Shown in pieces: positions 17,384-28,280 of a stretch of DNA of 64,000 nt. Numbering within the stretch: the first letter of the stretch is position 1; every line of letters starts with the position of its first letter. Made by a program: the position numbers and the translations under genes. This DNA comes from Marinibacterium anthonyi (GTDB taxonomy: Bacteria > Pseudomonadota > Alphaproteobacteria > Rhodobacterales > Rhodobacteraceae), in NCBI GenBank assembly GCA_003217735.2, contig CP031585.1, positions 1,661,501 to 1,725,500 of the forward strand, written 5' to 3'. The notes beneath the pieces were generated by a model. It was not told the DNA's origin. It saw only the letters and a program-made list of their open reading frames with translations, and ran no database searches.

Positions 17384-19945
17384 ATGTCCTCGTTTCCTGA
17401 ACGCGCCAAGGTCGTCATCGTCGGACTTGGCGGTATCGTCGGCGCCTCGGTCGCGCATCACCTGATCGAACGCGGCTGGGACGACATCGTCGGCATCGAC
17501 AAGTCGGCCATCCCGACCGACATCGGATCGACCGGCCACGCGTCGGACTTCTGCTATGTCACCAGCCACGATCTGCTGAGCACCTGGACGTCGATGTATT
17601 CCGTCGATTTCTACGAGAAGCTGGGCCATTACAGCCGGATTGGCGGCCTCGAAGTTGCGCGTGTCGGCGATGACGAGCGCATGATCGAACTCAGGCGCCG
17701 CTGCGATTCCGGTCGTGCTTTCGGGACCCGGGTGAAAATGATCTCGGCCGCCGAGGCCAAGGAGAAATTCCCGCTGCTGGAAGAAGACCAGATCCAGGGT
17801 GCCATGTGGGACCCCGACGCGGGCCTTGTGGTGCCGCGGTCGCAGACCGTCGCGGGCAAGCTGGTGGATGCGGGCGAAAAGGCCGGCAAGCTGCGGTCCT
17901 TTCCGAACACGCCGGCGCTGGAGCTGATCCAGGAAAACGGCCGCGTGGTCGGCGTGAAGACCCATCGCGGCACCATCATGGCCGATCACGTCGTGGTCTG
18001 CGCCGGTCTCTGGGGCCGCCTGATCGCCGACATGGTGGGCGAAGACCTGCCCGTGATGCCCGTCGACCACCCGCTGACCTTCTTCGGGCCGTATGACGAA
18101 TTCGCCGGCACCGGGCTGGAAATCGGCCGTCCGCTGCTGCGCGACCAGGGCAATTCGGCCTACATGCGCGACACCGGCGACCCGGCGACGACCGAGGGCG
18201 GCCAGATGGAATGGGGCTATTACTACGAGAAAGAGCCGCGCATGGTGCATCCGCGCGACATTCTCGAAAAGGGCCAGGCGCGGCTTGGGCCCTCGATGCG
18301 CGACCTCGTGCTGGAAGACGTGATCGAGCCGCTCGAACGCGCGATGGAACTGACGCCGATCCTGGCGGAACTCGGCTTCAACGAGAGCCATTCGTTCAAC
18401 GGGTTGCTGCAGACCACCACCGATGGCGGCCCGTCCATGGGCGAAAGCCGCAAGGTGCGCGGCCTGTGGTACGCCGTCGCGATCTGGGTCAAGGACGCGC
18501 CCGGCATGGGCAAGCTGATCGCCGACTGGATGACCGACGGGCGCACCCATATCGACCACAACCGCATCGATTATTCCCGCTTCCAGGATTACCAGCTGAC
18601 CGAGGATTTCATCTGGGGCCGCTGCGAGGAAACCGCCAAGAAGATCTACAACCCGCCGGTCCACCCGCGCGAACCCTTCGCCAATGGTCGGGGCATCCGG
18701 CGGTCCCCGTTCTATGAACGCGAGGTCGAGCTGGGCGGCTATTTCATGGAACTTGGCGGCTGGGAACGGGCGCATGGCTATGCGGCCAACGAGCATCTGC
18801 TTGAGAAATACGCCGATCAGGTGCCGGTGCGTGAAAACGAATGGGACACCCGCCATTTCTGGCGTGTGTCCAACGCCGAACAGCTGGAGATGAGCGCCGA
18901 TTGCGGCATCATCAACCTGTCGCACTTTCACATGACCGACCTGGAAGGACCGGACCATGTCGCGCTGCTGGAATACCTCTGTGCGGCGAAGATCGGGGGC
19001 GATGCCAATATCGGCAAGGGGATCTATACCCATATGCTGGATGACGAAGGCATGGTTCGCGCCGACTTCACCATCTTCCGCATGGCCGACAAGTGCCGGC
19101 TGGTGAACGGTGCCGATGCCGGCCCGCGCGACCTGATGTACATGAAGCGCATGGCGCAGGACATGGGGATGGACGTCACCATCACCGACGTGACCGAGGC
19201 CAACACCACCATCGGCATCTGGGGTCCGAATGCCCGCGAGAACCTCAAGAAGGTGGTCGCGGATCCGGATGCCCTGGACGTCGAAAACTTTGCCTTCGCG
19301 GCCATCAAACCGATCGAGATCGCGGGCAAGACCGTGTCTGCCTTCCGGATCTCCTATGTCGGCGAACAGGGGTGGGAGCTGCACATGCCTTATGCGGACG
19401 GCCTTGCCGTCTGGGACGCGCTGCGCTCGGCCGGTGTGATGGCCGTGGGTGTGGAAACCTATGCCAACTCGCGCCGCCTTGAAAAGTCGCTGCGGCTGCA
19501 GAACGCCGACCTGATCACGCAGTACAACCTGTACGAAGCGGACCTGGCGCGGCCCAAGGTCAAGGAAGCGGATTTCCGTGGCAAGGCGAAGCATGTCGAA
19601 TACCGCGCGCGAGAGCATCAGCCGGCCATGTTGTGCACGCTGGTGATGACCGACAACACCGACAGCACGGGCGTCGCCCGCTACCCGGTCAACACCATGC
19701 CGGTGATGGATCCCGACACCGGCCAGGTGCTGGTCGATGCGCTGGGTCGGCGGTCCTACACCTCGTCGGTGGCCTATGGGCCGACGATCGGCAAGAACAT
19801 CGCGCTGGCTTACCTGCCGTGGGAGTATTGCCAGGTCGGCCGCAAGCTGAACGTCACCTATTTCGACGAGGTCTATCCCGTCGAGGTCGCCGGTGTCGGC
19901 TACGCGCCGCTCTACGATCCGCAAAGCCTGAAGCCGAGAAGCTGA
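17384..19945 (+). CDS. Dimethylglycine/sarcosine dehydrogenase family protein
   Basis: This 853-residue cytosolic enzyme has an N-terminal FAD-binding DAO domain (about 5-400, KVVIVGLGGIVGASVAHHLI and GSTGHASDF). The histidine in GSTGHASDF sits where related enzymes attach FAD covalently. A middle FAO_M domain and a C-terminal GcvT-like folate domain (about 480-830, GIWGPNARENLKKVV, RISYVGEQGWELHMP) follow. The length and order are those of mammalian dimethylglycine dehydrogenase. Lying between the betaine demethylase and sarcosine oxidase genes, it most likely converts dimethylglycine to sarcosine and passes the one-carbon unit to tetrahydrofolate. A start 12 bases earlier is also possible. 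Confidence 0.9.
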   Translation: MSSFPERAKVVIVGLGGIVGASVAHHLIERGWDDIVGIDKSAIPTDIGSTGHASDFCYVTSHDLLSTWTSMYSVDFYEKLGHYSRIGGLEVARVGDDERMIELRRRCDSGRAFGTRVKMISAAEAKEKFPLLEEDQIQGAMWDPDAGLVVPRSQTVAGKLVDAGEKAGKLRSFPNTPALELIQENGRVVGVKTHRGTIMADHVVVCAGLWGRLIADMVGEDLPVMPVDHPLTFFGPYDEFAGTGLEIGRPLLRDQGNSAYMRDTGDPATTEGGQMEWGYYYEKEPRMVHPRDILEKGQARLGPSMRDLVLEDVIEPLERAMELTPILAELGFNESHSFNGLLQTTTDGGPSMGESRKVRGLWYAVAIWVKDAPGMGKLIADWMTDGRTHIDHNRIDYSRFQDYQLTEDFIWGRCEETAKKIYNPPVHPREPFANGRGIRRSPFYEREVELGGYFMELGGWERAHGYAANEHLLEKYADQVPVRENEWDTRHFWRVSNAEQLEMSADCGIINLSHFHMTDLEGPDHVALLEYLCAAKIGGDANIGKGIYTHMLDDEGMVRADFTIFRMADKCRLVNGADAGPRDLMYMKRMAQDMGMDVTITDVTEANTTIGIWGPNARENLKKVVADPDALDVENFAFAAIKPIEIAGKTVSAFRISYVGEQGWELHMPYADGLAVWDALRSAGVMAVGVETYANSRRLEKSLRLQNADLITQYNLYEADLARPKVKEADFRGKAKHVEYRAREHQPAMLCTLVMTDNTDSTGVARYPVNTMPVMDPDTGQVLVDALGRRSYTSSVAYGPTIGKNIALAYLPWEYCQVGRKLNVTYFDEVYPVEVAGVGYAPLYDPQSLKPRS

Positions 19946-19957
19946 GAGGGGTCGTAA

Positions 19958-19978
19958 GATGGGTGCTCAGCACCCATC
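19958..19978. terminator. Bidirectional hairpin between convergent genes
   Basis: GATGGGTG (19958-19965) pairs perfectly with CACCCATC (19971-19978) around a 5-base loop. It sits in the 33-base gap between the convergent dehydrogenase and LysR stop codons. It lacks a strong T-run on either side but is well placed to end both transcripts. Confidence 0.65.
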
Positions 19979-20854
19979 CTACCCGACCTCCGCCAGCCAA
20001 TCCGCGAACAGCCGCGCATTGGCCGAGGCGCGGGCATGGATGCGCAGGTAGAACGGATGCGGTGACACCATCGCATCCGGCACCAGGTGCACCAGCCGGC
20101 CGCTTTCGAGCGCGCCGCCCAGCAGGCCTTCCCAGCCCAGCACCGCGCCGATGTGATCCTCGGCCGCCTGCAGGGAGATCAGGTAATTGTTCACGTAGAA
20201 CCCCGGCCCCTTCGGCGCGGGGCGGCCCAGCATCGAAAACCACTCCGGCCATTCGGTCCAGGCATTGATCCCCGATTGGGTGTGGACCAGCGGCACGTTG
20301 GCCATATCCTCCAGCGTGCGGATCCCGTGGGTCTGGGCGAAATGCGTCGTGCCAAGCGCAAGGATCCGGTCGTGGAACAGCAGCCGGGTCTCGTCGTCCT
20401 CGCGGTCGGGATCGCCGTAATGGATGCTCAGATCCACCCCCGAGATCGTTCCGCTGTCCTGAATGATCTGGGAAATCGCGACTCCCGGATGCGCCTTCCA
20501 GAACGCCGCCAGGCGTGGCGTCAGCCAAAGCCCGCTCATCGCTGTCGTCGCCGCGATCGAGACGCCGATGCGGTCGTGGCGGTTGCGGATGCGCCCGACG
20601 GTATCCGAGATCGTCTCGAACCCGCGCTGCAGCGACACGAACAGCAGCGCCCCGGCCTCGGTCAGTTCCACGCCGCGATACTGGCGGTTGAAAAGCGGCT
20701 GCCCAAGCTCTTGTTCAAGCGCCTTGATTCGGTGGCTGACGGCGGCCGGAGTAACGTTCAACTCGGTTGAGGCGATCTTGAAGCTCAAATTTCGGGCAGC
20801 GGATTCAAAGCAGGCAAGGTCCCCCAGGGAGGGCAGATCATACGGCTTGGACAT
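19979..20854 (-). CDS. LysR family regulator, GcvA-like
   Basis: This 291-residue regulator has an N-terminal helix-turn-helix (LPSLGDLACFESAARNLSFK, then LNVTPAAVSHRIKALEQELG) and a C-terminal periplasmic-binding-like effector domain (about 95-290). The N-terminal wording is that of the GcvA group, which often controls glycine or amino-acid metabolism. It is divergent from gbcA, sharing a 156-base promoter region (20855-21010), so it probably regulates betaine demethylation. The start MSKPYDLPSL at 20854 fits the family. Confidence 0.93.
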   Translation of the reverse strand: MSKPYDLPSLGDLACFESAARNLSFKIASTELNVTPAAVSHRIKALEQELGQPLFNRQYRGVELTEAGALLFVSLQRGFETISDTVGRIRNRHDRIGVSIAATTAMSGLWLTPRLAAFWKAHPGVAISQIIQDSGTISGVDLSIHYGDPDREDDETRLLFHDRILALGTTHFAQTHGIRTLEDMANVPLVHTQSGINAWTEWPEWFSMLGRPAPKGPGFYVNNYLISLQAAEDHIGAVLGWEGLLGGALESGRLVHLVPDAMVSPHPFYLRIHARASANARLFADWLAEVG

Positions 20855-20923
20855 AAGAAAAGTCGCTTTCAGACAAGCGATGTCGCTGGTGAAACAGGGG
20901 ATGTCATGGTTTAGCTCACCTAA

Positions 20924-22249
<1,326 letters not shown>

Positions 22250-22255
22250 GACGGG

Positions 22256-23338
22256 ATGGCACGCAGCAACGCCGTTGCGGCCGCGGGCTGGGCCGACGAC
22301 GAAGAACTGGAATGCGTCTCGATCCTTCCGGAAGCGCCCGACGTCATGACGGTGTGTTTCCTGGCCCCGTCGGGGCGGCCCTTCGACTTCGAGGCCGGCC
22401 AGTTCATCACGCTGGAACTGCCCGTGCCGGGCGGGCCGCTGTACCGGACCTACACGATCTCGTCGTCGCCCTCGCGGCCCAAGTCGCTGACGATCACCAT
22501 CAAGGCGCAGGCCGATTCCATCGGGTCGCGCTGGATCATGGACAACGTGAAGCCGGGGGACCGCGTCAAGGCGACCGGCCCGGCGGGCCGGTTCACCTCG
22601 GCCGAGCACCCGGCGCAGAAGTACCTCTTCATCTCGGCCGGGTCCGGGATCACGCCGATGATGTCGATGACAACCGAGATCTACGACATCGGCCGCAGTT
22701 GCGACGTGGTCTTCGTCAACTGCGCCCGCCGCCCGTCCGAGATCATCTTCAAGCGCCGCCTGGAACACATGGCGACCCGGATCGAAGGGCTGGACCTGAA
22801 ATGGGTGGTGGAGGAATGCGATCCCTACCAGCCCTGGACCGGCTACCAGGGCCGTTTCAACCAGCTGATGCTGGGCCTCATGGCGCCCGACTACCTGGAC
22901 CGCGAGGTGTTCTGCTGTGGCCCCGAGCCCTTCATGACCGCCGTGCGCGAGGCGCTGGCGGGCCTGGGCTATGACATGGACCACTATCACCAGGAAAGCT
23001 TCCACGCGCCGCAGATGCCGGCCGCGGGGCTGATCGAGGCGCCGACGCCGGACGACGATCTGCCGGAAGAGAACGTGACAGCCGAGATCGCCTTCGAGAT
23101 TTCGGGTGTGACCAGTTCCTGCCACGAGACCGACACGGTGCTGGCCGCCGCGCGGGCCGCCGGGGTCGCGATACCGTCGGGGTGCACGTTCGGGGTCTGC
23201 GGCACCTGCAAGGTCAAGAAGACATCGGGCAATGTGCACATGGTTCACAACGGCGGTATCACCGACGAGGAAATCGAGGAGGGCTACATCCTGGCCTGCT
23301 GCTCGAACCCGCGCGGGAAAGTCACGCTGGATCTTTGA
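22256..23338 (+). CDS. gbcB: Glycine betaine monooxygenase, reductase subunit
   Basis: This 360-residue electron-transfer subunit has an FAD domain (RTYTISSSP, about 65-73), an NAD(P)H domain (FISAGSGITPMMSM, and CCGPEPFMTAVREAL) and a C-terminal plant-type 2Fe-2S domain (IPSGCTFGVCGTCKVKKTSG, then ILACCSNP). This is the GbcB/BmoB layout, carrying electrons from NADH to the Rieske oxygenase. It forms an operon with gbcA. Its end is 35 bases from the convergent M20 peptidase gene. Confidence 0.93.
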   Translation: MARSNAVAAAGWADDEELECVSILPEAPDVMTVCFLAPSGRPFDFEAGQFITLELPVPGGPLYRTYTISSSPSRPKSLTITIKAQADSIGSRWIMDNVKPGDRVKATGPAGRFTSAEHPAQKYLFISAGSGITPMMSMTTEIYDIGRSCDVVFVNCARRPSEIIFKRRLEHMATRIEGLDLKWVVEECDPYQPWTGYQGRFNQLMLGLMAPDYLDREVFCCGPEPFMTAVREALAGLGYDMDHYHQESFHAPQMPAAGLIEAPTPDDDLPEENVTAEIAFEISGVTSSCHETDTVLAAARAAGVAIPSGCTFGVCGTCKVKKTSGNVHMVHNGGITDEEIEEGYILACCSNPRGKVTLDL

Positions 23339-23373
23339 CCCATGGGATCAGGTCGGGCCGGCGGCCAGGATGA

Positions 23374-24768
23374 TCAGGTGCCGCCGCTCTCGGCCAGTGA
23401 GGTCGCCAGGCGGGACAGAAGGCGGACCCAGGCGACCTGGCCGGTGATCAGGCTGGACAGGCGGAAGAACTCGTTGGGGGCGTGGTAATCCTCGTCCGCC
23501 GTCGAGAAGGAAAAGAAGATGCAGCCGACGTCCAGCTCGCGGGCGAAGACGTCGCCGATTGGGATCGTCGCGCCCATCGCGACGCGCAGGGGTTTCTGGC
23601 CAAGCAGATCCTCCAGCACGTGCTCCGCCTCGGCCAGGCCGGGCTGCGCGGGGTCAAGGGAAAAGGCGGCCGATCCCGGCCCGTGGCGGGTGACGGTCAG
23701 GCGGTAACCCGTCGGCAGGACCCGGGCCAGATGCGTCTCGATGACCTTCGCGACGGCTGCGGGATCCTGCCCGGCGACAAGTCGGCAGGTGATCTTGGCG
23801 GTGGCGGCGTCGGGGATCACCGTCTTGGTGCCTGCGCCGGAATAGCCGCCGAAGATCCCGTTGAATTCCAGCGTCGGCACCAGCCATTGCCGGTACAGCA
23901 GGTCGGCCCCGGAGGGCAGCGGGGCAGGGCGGTCGGCCCCGATGGCATCGAAATACCCGCCCGCGTCGAAGCCCGCCGTTTCGATGGCGCGCAGGATCGA
24001 CGGATCGGGCGGGGTGGCGGTGTCGGCAAAGCCGGGCACGATGACGTTGCCGTCGCCGTCATGCAGCGTGGCCAGCATGGCGGCCAGGGCGCGGATCGGG
24101 TTCGGGGCGGACCCGCCGTGGCGTCCCGAATGCAGGTCCTTCGCGGCGCCTTCCACGGTGACGTCCAGCGCGGCCAGGCCCCGGCTGGCAACCGTGATCG
24201 ACGGCAGGTCCGGGCGCCACATGGCGCCGTCGGCGGACAGGACCAGGTCGCAGGCCAGCCGGTCGCGCAGCCGGGCGACGGTGGGTGCGAAATTGGGGCT
24301 GCCGGATTCCTCCTCGCCCTCGACCAGGATCTTGACGTTCAGCGGCGGGTGACCCGCCGTTTCGTGAAAGGCGCGCAGGGCAAGGATGGCGACCGAAAGC
24401 GGTCCCTTGTCGTCGGAGACGCCGCGCGCATAAAGCCGTCCGTCGCGGACTTCGGGCACAAACGGCGGGCTCACCCACTTGTCCAGCGGGTCGGGCGGTT
24501 GCACGTCGTAATGGCCATAGACCAGGATCGTCGGCAAGGCGGGGTCGTGCACCCATTCGGCCAGCACGGCGGGGTGGCCGCCGGTCTCGATCAGCTCGAC
24601 CTTCGGAAAGCCCGCGTCGCGCAAGCGGTCGGCGGCAAAGGCGGCGGCGCGGGCGATGTCGCCTGCGTGGGCCGGATCGGCCGAAATGCTGGGGATGCTG
24701 CAGAAGGCCTGGACCATCTCCAAAGCGTCGGCCTCGTGGGCGGCCAGCCAGGCTTCGGCGTCGCTCAC
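23374..24768 (-). CDS. M20 family metallopeptidase (dipeptidase type)
   Basis: This 464-residue zinc peptidase has metal ligands visible in LVYGHYDVQPPDPLDKW and in EGEEESGSPNF, and a later histidine in DEDYHAPNEFF. The dimerisation domain lies at about 195-340 (SRGLAALDVTVEGAAKDLHS). Relatives hydrolyse dipeptides or N-acyl/carbamoyl amino acids in the cytosol. GTG at 24768 is used as start because it overlaps the stop of the upstream SDR (GTGA). It is the last gene of a five-gene coupled operon. Confidence 0.9.
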   Translation of the reverse strand: MSDAEAWLAAHEADALEMVQAFCSIPSISADPAHAGDIARAAAFAADRLRDAGFPKVELIETGGHPAVLAEWVHDPALPTILVYGHYDVQPPDPLDKWVSPPFVPEVRDGRLYARGVSDDKGPLSVAILALRAFHETAGHPPLNVKILVEGEEESGSPNFAPTVARLRDRLACDLVLSADGAMWRPDLPSITVASRGLAALDVTVEGAAKDLHSGRHGGSAPNPIRALAAMLATLHDGDGNVIVPGFADTATPPDPSILRAIETAGFDAGGYFDAIGADRPAPLPSGADLLYRQWLVPTLEFNGIFGGYSGAGTKTVIPDAATAKITCRLVAGQDPAAVAKVIETHLARVLPTGYRLTVTRHGPGSAAFSLDPAQPGLAEAEHVLEDLLGQKPLRVAMGATIPIGDVFARELDVGCIFFSFSTADEDYHAPNEFFRLSSLITGQVAWVRLLSRLATSLAESGGT

Positions 24769-25508
24769 TTGCCGCCGTCCACGCCCAGCGTTTCGCCGGT
24801 GATCCACCCCGCCTGGTCGCTGGCCAGGAACATCACGGCGTTGGCGATGTCCTCGACCTTGCCCAGCCGGCGCATCGCGGTGCGCTCCAGCAGCGCGGCC
24901 TGACCATCCGGGCCCATCGCGTCCCATTGGCGTTCCGTCGTCGGGTTCGACCGCACGAACCCCGGCGCGATGCAGTTCACGGTGATCCCGAAGGGGCCGA
25001 GTTCGTGGGCCAGCTGACGGGTCAGGCCGATCTGGCCGGCCTTGGCGCTGGCATAGGCCTGGATGCCCGTCAGGCTGACCGAGCGTCCGGCGCCGCTGGA
25101 AATCATCACGACGCGGCCGCGCCCCTTGGCCTTCATCGCCGGCACCACGGCCTGCGTGGCCCAGAAGGCACCGGCGAGGTTGGCGTCGAAGATGGCCTGC
25201 CAGTCTTCGGTTTCGATGTCTTCGATGGGGCGGCCGACCTGGCCGCGCACGCCGCCGGCGCAATTGACAAGGATATCCGCATCGACCCCGTCCAGCGCGG
25301 CGTGCACCGCCTGCCGGTCGCCCAGGTCGGCGGTCACCGGGCGGCAGTCCGGCCCGGCCAGCCGCGCGGTTTCCGCCAGCCCGTCGCCGTTGATGTCCAG
25401 CGCCACGACCCGGGCGCCATCGGCGATCAGCGCGACGGCGATGGCCCGGCCGATGCCGTGGCCCGCGCCGGTCACCACGGCGCAGCGACCTTCGAAGGTG
25501 ATGTTCAT
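24765..25508 (-). CDS. Short-chain dehydrogenase/reductase
   Basis: This 247-residue classical SDR carries cofactor motif TGAGHGIGRAIA (about 14-25), LVNCAGG, the catalytic serine in VVMISSGAGRS and the YASAKAG tyrosine/lysine pair. An aspartate at the end of strand 2 (VVALDINGDG) predicts NAD rather than NADP. The start overlaps the reductase-like gene upstream by 4 bases. The substrate is unknown. The operon suggests a hydroxy acid or alcohol released from an amide. Confidence 0.92.
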   Translation of the reverse strand: MNITFEGRCAVVTGAGHGIGRAIAVALIADGARVVALDINGDGLAETARLAGPDCRPVTADLGDRQAVHAALDGVDADILVNCAGGVRGQVGRPIEDIETEDWQAIFDANLAGAFWATQAVVPAMKAKGRGRVVMISSGAGRSVSLTGIQAYASAKAGQIGLTRQLAHELGPFGITVNCIAPGFVRSNPTTERQWDAMGPDGQAALLERTAMRRLGKVEDIANAVMFLASDQAGWITGETLGVDGGK

Positions 25509-26545
25509 GCGATGGCTCCCGAGGTTCTGGCCAGTTCGTCCAGGTTGTCGCGCACCAGTGCGCGCTGACCGTCCTCGATCTCGCGGATCATGGCCATGAT
25601 CCGCGCGGTGACCGGGGTCGGCAGGCCGATGCGGGCCCCTGCGGCGGTGACGGCACCCAGCTGGGCTTCGGTTTCGGTCTTGCGCTTGCGCACCGCCAGG
25701 TCGCGCCAGATGCCCGAATGGGTCTTGGCCGACTTGCGGTTGTGGGCGACCATCTCATTAAAGGACCGGTCCAGTTCGGCGGGCGCCGCGCCGGGGCGGA
25801 ACGCCGCCGGCGAGAAGCCGTCGAACCCTTCGGTCCGGATGTCCTGGGCTTCGGCCACGGCGCCCACTTCCTGCCCCAGCCGGGTCAGGATGGGCCGCGC
25901 GGCGGGATCGTCCAGCACATCGGCAATGCTGTCGTCGGTCAGGGCGGTGGCGAACAGCAGCGCGCCATAGATCAGCTTGCCCCAAAGGTAGCCCCAGATG
26001 TTGTCGGTCATGATCGCGTTGGCGTCGAACTGCTGCATCATGGCGTGGATATCGGCCAGGCGCGGGGTGTCCGACCCGTCGATCTCGCCCACCACCACGG
26101 CGCCGCGCCCGCTGAAATGCACCACGCCGGGCGACAGGTAGTCGGCGCCGAAATTGACGAAGCAGCCCATGGTGCGCGCGCGGCCGACCGCCTCGGCGAT
26201 CTCTGTCTCGTTCAACCCGTTCTGGGCCGAGACGACGAAGCCGTCGGCGGCCACGTGCGGGGCCATGGCGGCGATCGCGCCCCGGGTGTGCAGTGCCTTG
26301 ACGCACAGGAAACAGCGCCGGTACGTGCCTTCCAGCTCGGCCGGGGTGAACGCCGGGGCCTGGACCGTGTCGGTCCACAGCGGGCCTTCGATGCGCAGCC
26401 CGTCAGCCCGGATCGCGGCGACGTGGTCGGCGGCGGCATCCACGAAGATCACCTTGTGGCCCGCGCGCAGGAAGGCCGCGCCCAGCGTGCCACCGATGGC
26501 GCCGGCGCCCCAGATCAGGATCGGGTCATCCGTTGACGTGGTCAT
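25505..26545 (-). CDS. 2-dehydropantoate 2-reductase family protein
   Basis: This 346-residue protein is of the ketopantoate reductase/ApbA family, with an N-terminal dinucleotide motif WGAGAIGGTLGAAFLRAGH and a C-terminal helical domain with the catalytic lysine in YLWGKLIYGALLFATAL. It reduces a 2-keto acid with NAD(P)H. Its place in a catabolic operon, with an SDR and a creatininase-like gene rather than panB/panC, argues against pantothenate synthesis. Start and stop both overlap neighbours by 4 bases. Confidence 0.88.
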   Translation of the reverse strand: MTTSTDDPILIWGAGAIGGTLGAAFLRAGHKVIFVDAAADHVAAIRADGLRIEGPLWTDTVQAPAFTPAELEGTYRRCFLCVKALHTRGAIAAMAPHVAADGFVVSAQNGLNETEIAEAVGRARTMGCFVNFGADYLSPGVVHFSGRGAVVVGEIDGSDTPRLADIHAMMQQFDANAIMTDNIWGYLWGKLIYGALLFATALTDDSIADVLDDPAARPILTRLGQEVGAVAEAQDIRTEGFDGFSPAAFRPGAAPAELDRSFNEMVAHNRKSAKTHSGIWRDLAVRKRKTETEAQLGAVTAAGARIGLPTPVTARIMAMIREIEDGQRALVRDNLDELARTSGAIA

Positions 26546-27252
26546 CCCCAGGGTCCTTCCATCAGCGCGCGGGTCTCGGCCACGCCGGTGTCCCAGATCG
26601 CCTGCATCTCGTCGTCGGGGCGCTGGTAGTAGCCGCCGAAATTGCCGTCGCCCAGGTAGGCGCGCACCCCGGCGGGATCCATCGCGCGCATCCGCGCAAG
26701 GTCGATCATCGGCTTCTGCCGGGTGGGCAGATCTTGGGCCGGATCCTGGGGCAGGCGGGTCCAGGGAAAGTTCTCCATCCAGCTGGCGTGGCTGGCGACG
26801 GGGTCGATGTTCTGCACCTTTTTCATGGTCAGGGGCGCGTTCCACCAGTTGTGGAACTTGACCGAGGTGCCGGGGTGATCGGCCATCCATTCGATCGCGA
26901 AGGCCCCGGCGGGCGCGTTGCCGCCATGGCCGTTGACGATGACGATGCGGCGGAAGCCCTGGGCATACATCCCGTCGAGGATGTCGCGCACCAGGGCCAC
27001 ATAGGTTTCCAGCCGCAGGCTGATCGTGCCGGGGTAGGCGGTGAAGGACGGGGTGATCCCGTAGGCCACCACCGGAAAGACCGGGATGCCAAGCGGTTCG
27101 GCGGCCTCGACGGCGATCCGTTCGGACAGGATGGAATCGACCGACAGGGACAGGCCGGCGTGCTGTTCGGTGCTGCCAAGCGGCAGAACCCCGATGTCGT
27201 CGGCCTTCAGGTAGTCTTCGACCTGTTGCCAACTCATGTCGGAAATCTTCAT
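26542..27252 (-). CDS. Creatininase family amidohydrolase
   Basis: This 236-residue member of the creatininase/MftE family consists of metal-dependent cyclic amide or formamide hydrolases. Ligand motifs GSTEQHAGLSLSVDS and IVNGHGGNAPAGAF are present. The third motif, normally HAGExETS, reads SHASWMENF, so the usual metal-binding glutamate is displaced or missing. This may change activity or specificity. It lies directly after the GntR gene with a TGATG overlap. Confidence 0.88.
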   Translation of the reverse strand: MKISDMSWQQVEDYLKADDIGVLPLGSTEQHAGLSLSVDSILSERIAVEAAEPLGIPVFPVVAYGITPSFTAYPGTISLRLETYVALVRDILDGMYAQGFRRIVIVNGHGGNAPAGAFAIEWMADHPGTSVKFHNWWNAPLTMKKVQNIDPVASHASWMENFPWTRLPQDPAQDLPTRQKPMIDLARMRAMDPAGVRAYLGDGNFGGYYQRPDDEMQAIWDTGVAETRALMEGPWG

Positions 27253-28280
27253 CAGGCTTCCTTTCTGCCGCCTTCGGCCGGCACCGTTTCGTTCAATGCC
27301 TCGGCCTGCGGGGTCAGGTGCGGCAGCACCAGCCGGGCCACGTCGCCGGGATCGGGGATATGGCGGTATTCGATCTGCACGGCGTCGGGCCGGGCGAATT
27401 CCGCCGCCGCCTCGGCCCCGGTGGACAGCACCAGCACGTCCGCCCGCGACACCGCCTGCGCCAGGTCCGGCGCATCCAGGTCCATGGCCGAGACATTGGC
27501 CACATGCGGCGCAAAGCGGCGCACGCCCAGTTCCAGCGCCGGCAGGAAATAGGCAAAGCGCGACACCACCGCGACCCGCGCCAGCGGATCAAGCGAGGCC
27601 AGCGCCAGGCGGGTGGATTCCGCCGGGATGAAACGCAGGGACACGACGGGCGTGTCGGGGGCGAGCCGGGCGATGCGGTCATGCTGGCTGTAGAAGGTGG
27701 CGATCAGGTCGGCGGATCGCATCAACGCGATTTCGTCCTCGGTGGGCTGGGCGGTCAGGACCATCGGCGTGATCTGCGCCCGGTCGCCGACCTGTTCGGA
27801 CACGCGCGCCGCATAGCTGCGGGTGGCGGCATCGAAAAGCCCGACCATCAGGAACCGCGGCCTGCGCAGGCCCGAGGCGCGGCGGATGGCGCGGGCGGCC
27901 AGCATGGCGGCGATGTCGGCGGGCGGCAGGCCGCTGGCGGCGGCGCGGTCGATCACCGCATCGACCTGGGTCAGCAGCGCGTCGATCTCGCCGCTGGCGG
28001 CAAAGCGCGTGAGCGCGCAATCGGCGACGAAGGTGCCGGCGCCGACGCGCGCCTCGACCAGGCCGCTGTCCTTCAGGTCCGCATAGATCTTGGTGACCGT
28101 CATCGGCGCCACGCCGGTCTGTTCGGCCAGGTCCCGCACCGAAGGCAGGGGCGCGCCCGCCGTCAGCGCGCCGGTCGAGATGCGGTGCACCAGGGCCGCG
28201 CGAATCTGTTGGCGGACCGGGATCCCCAGGGATCGGTCTATATCGGATCCCAGGATCAGCCCGCTGTCATCGTTCTGCAT
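27252..28280 (-). CDS. GntR family regulator with large C-terminal sensor domain
   Basis: This 342-residue protein has an N-terminal winged helix (VRQQIRAALVHRISTGALTA, then VRDLAEQTGVAPMTVTKIYA). About 250 further residues with a periplasmic-binding-protein-like strand/helix alternation resemble neither an FCD nor a UTRA domain clearly. It begins a coupled operon (regulator, creatininase-like, reductase, SDR, M20) and is divergent from the peptide ABC operon, so it may control both. ATG at 28280 is preferred over an upstream GTG. Confidence 0.85.
   Translation of the reverse strand: MQNDDSGLILGSDIDRSLGIPVRQQIRAALVHRISTGALTAGAPLPSVRDLAEQTGVAPMTVTKIYADLKDSGLVEARVGAGTFVADCALTRFAASGEIDALLTQVDAVIDRAAASGLPPADIAAMLAARAIRRASGLRRPRFLMVGLFDAATRSYAARVSEQVGDRAQITPMVLTAQPTEDEIALMRSADLIATFYSQHDRIARLAPDTPVVSLRFIPAESTRLALASLDPLARVAVVSRFAYFLPALELGVRRFAPHVANVSAMDLDAPDLAQAVSRADVLVLSTGAEAAAEFARPDAVQIEYRHIPDPGDVARLVLPHLTPQAEALNETVPAEGGRKEA

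Noticed and set aside
17342-19924. 860-codon open frame on the minus strand opposite the dimethylglycine dehydrogenase gene
   Set aside because: Shadow of a clear FAD/GcvT-type enzyme. The frame is open only because of high GC content.
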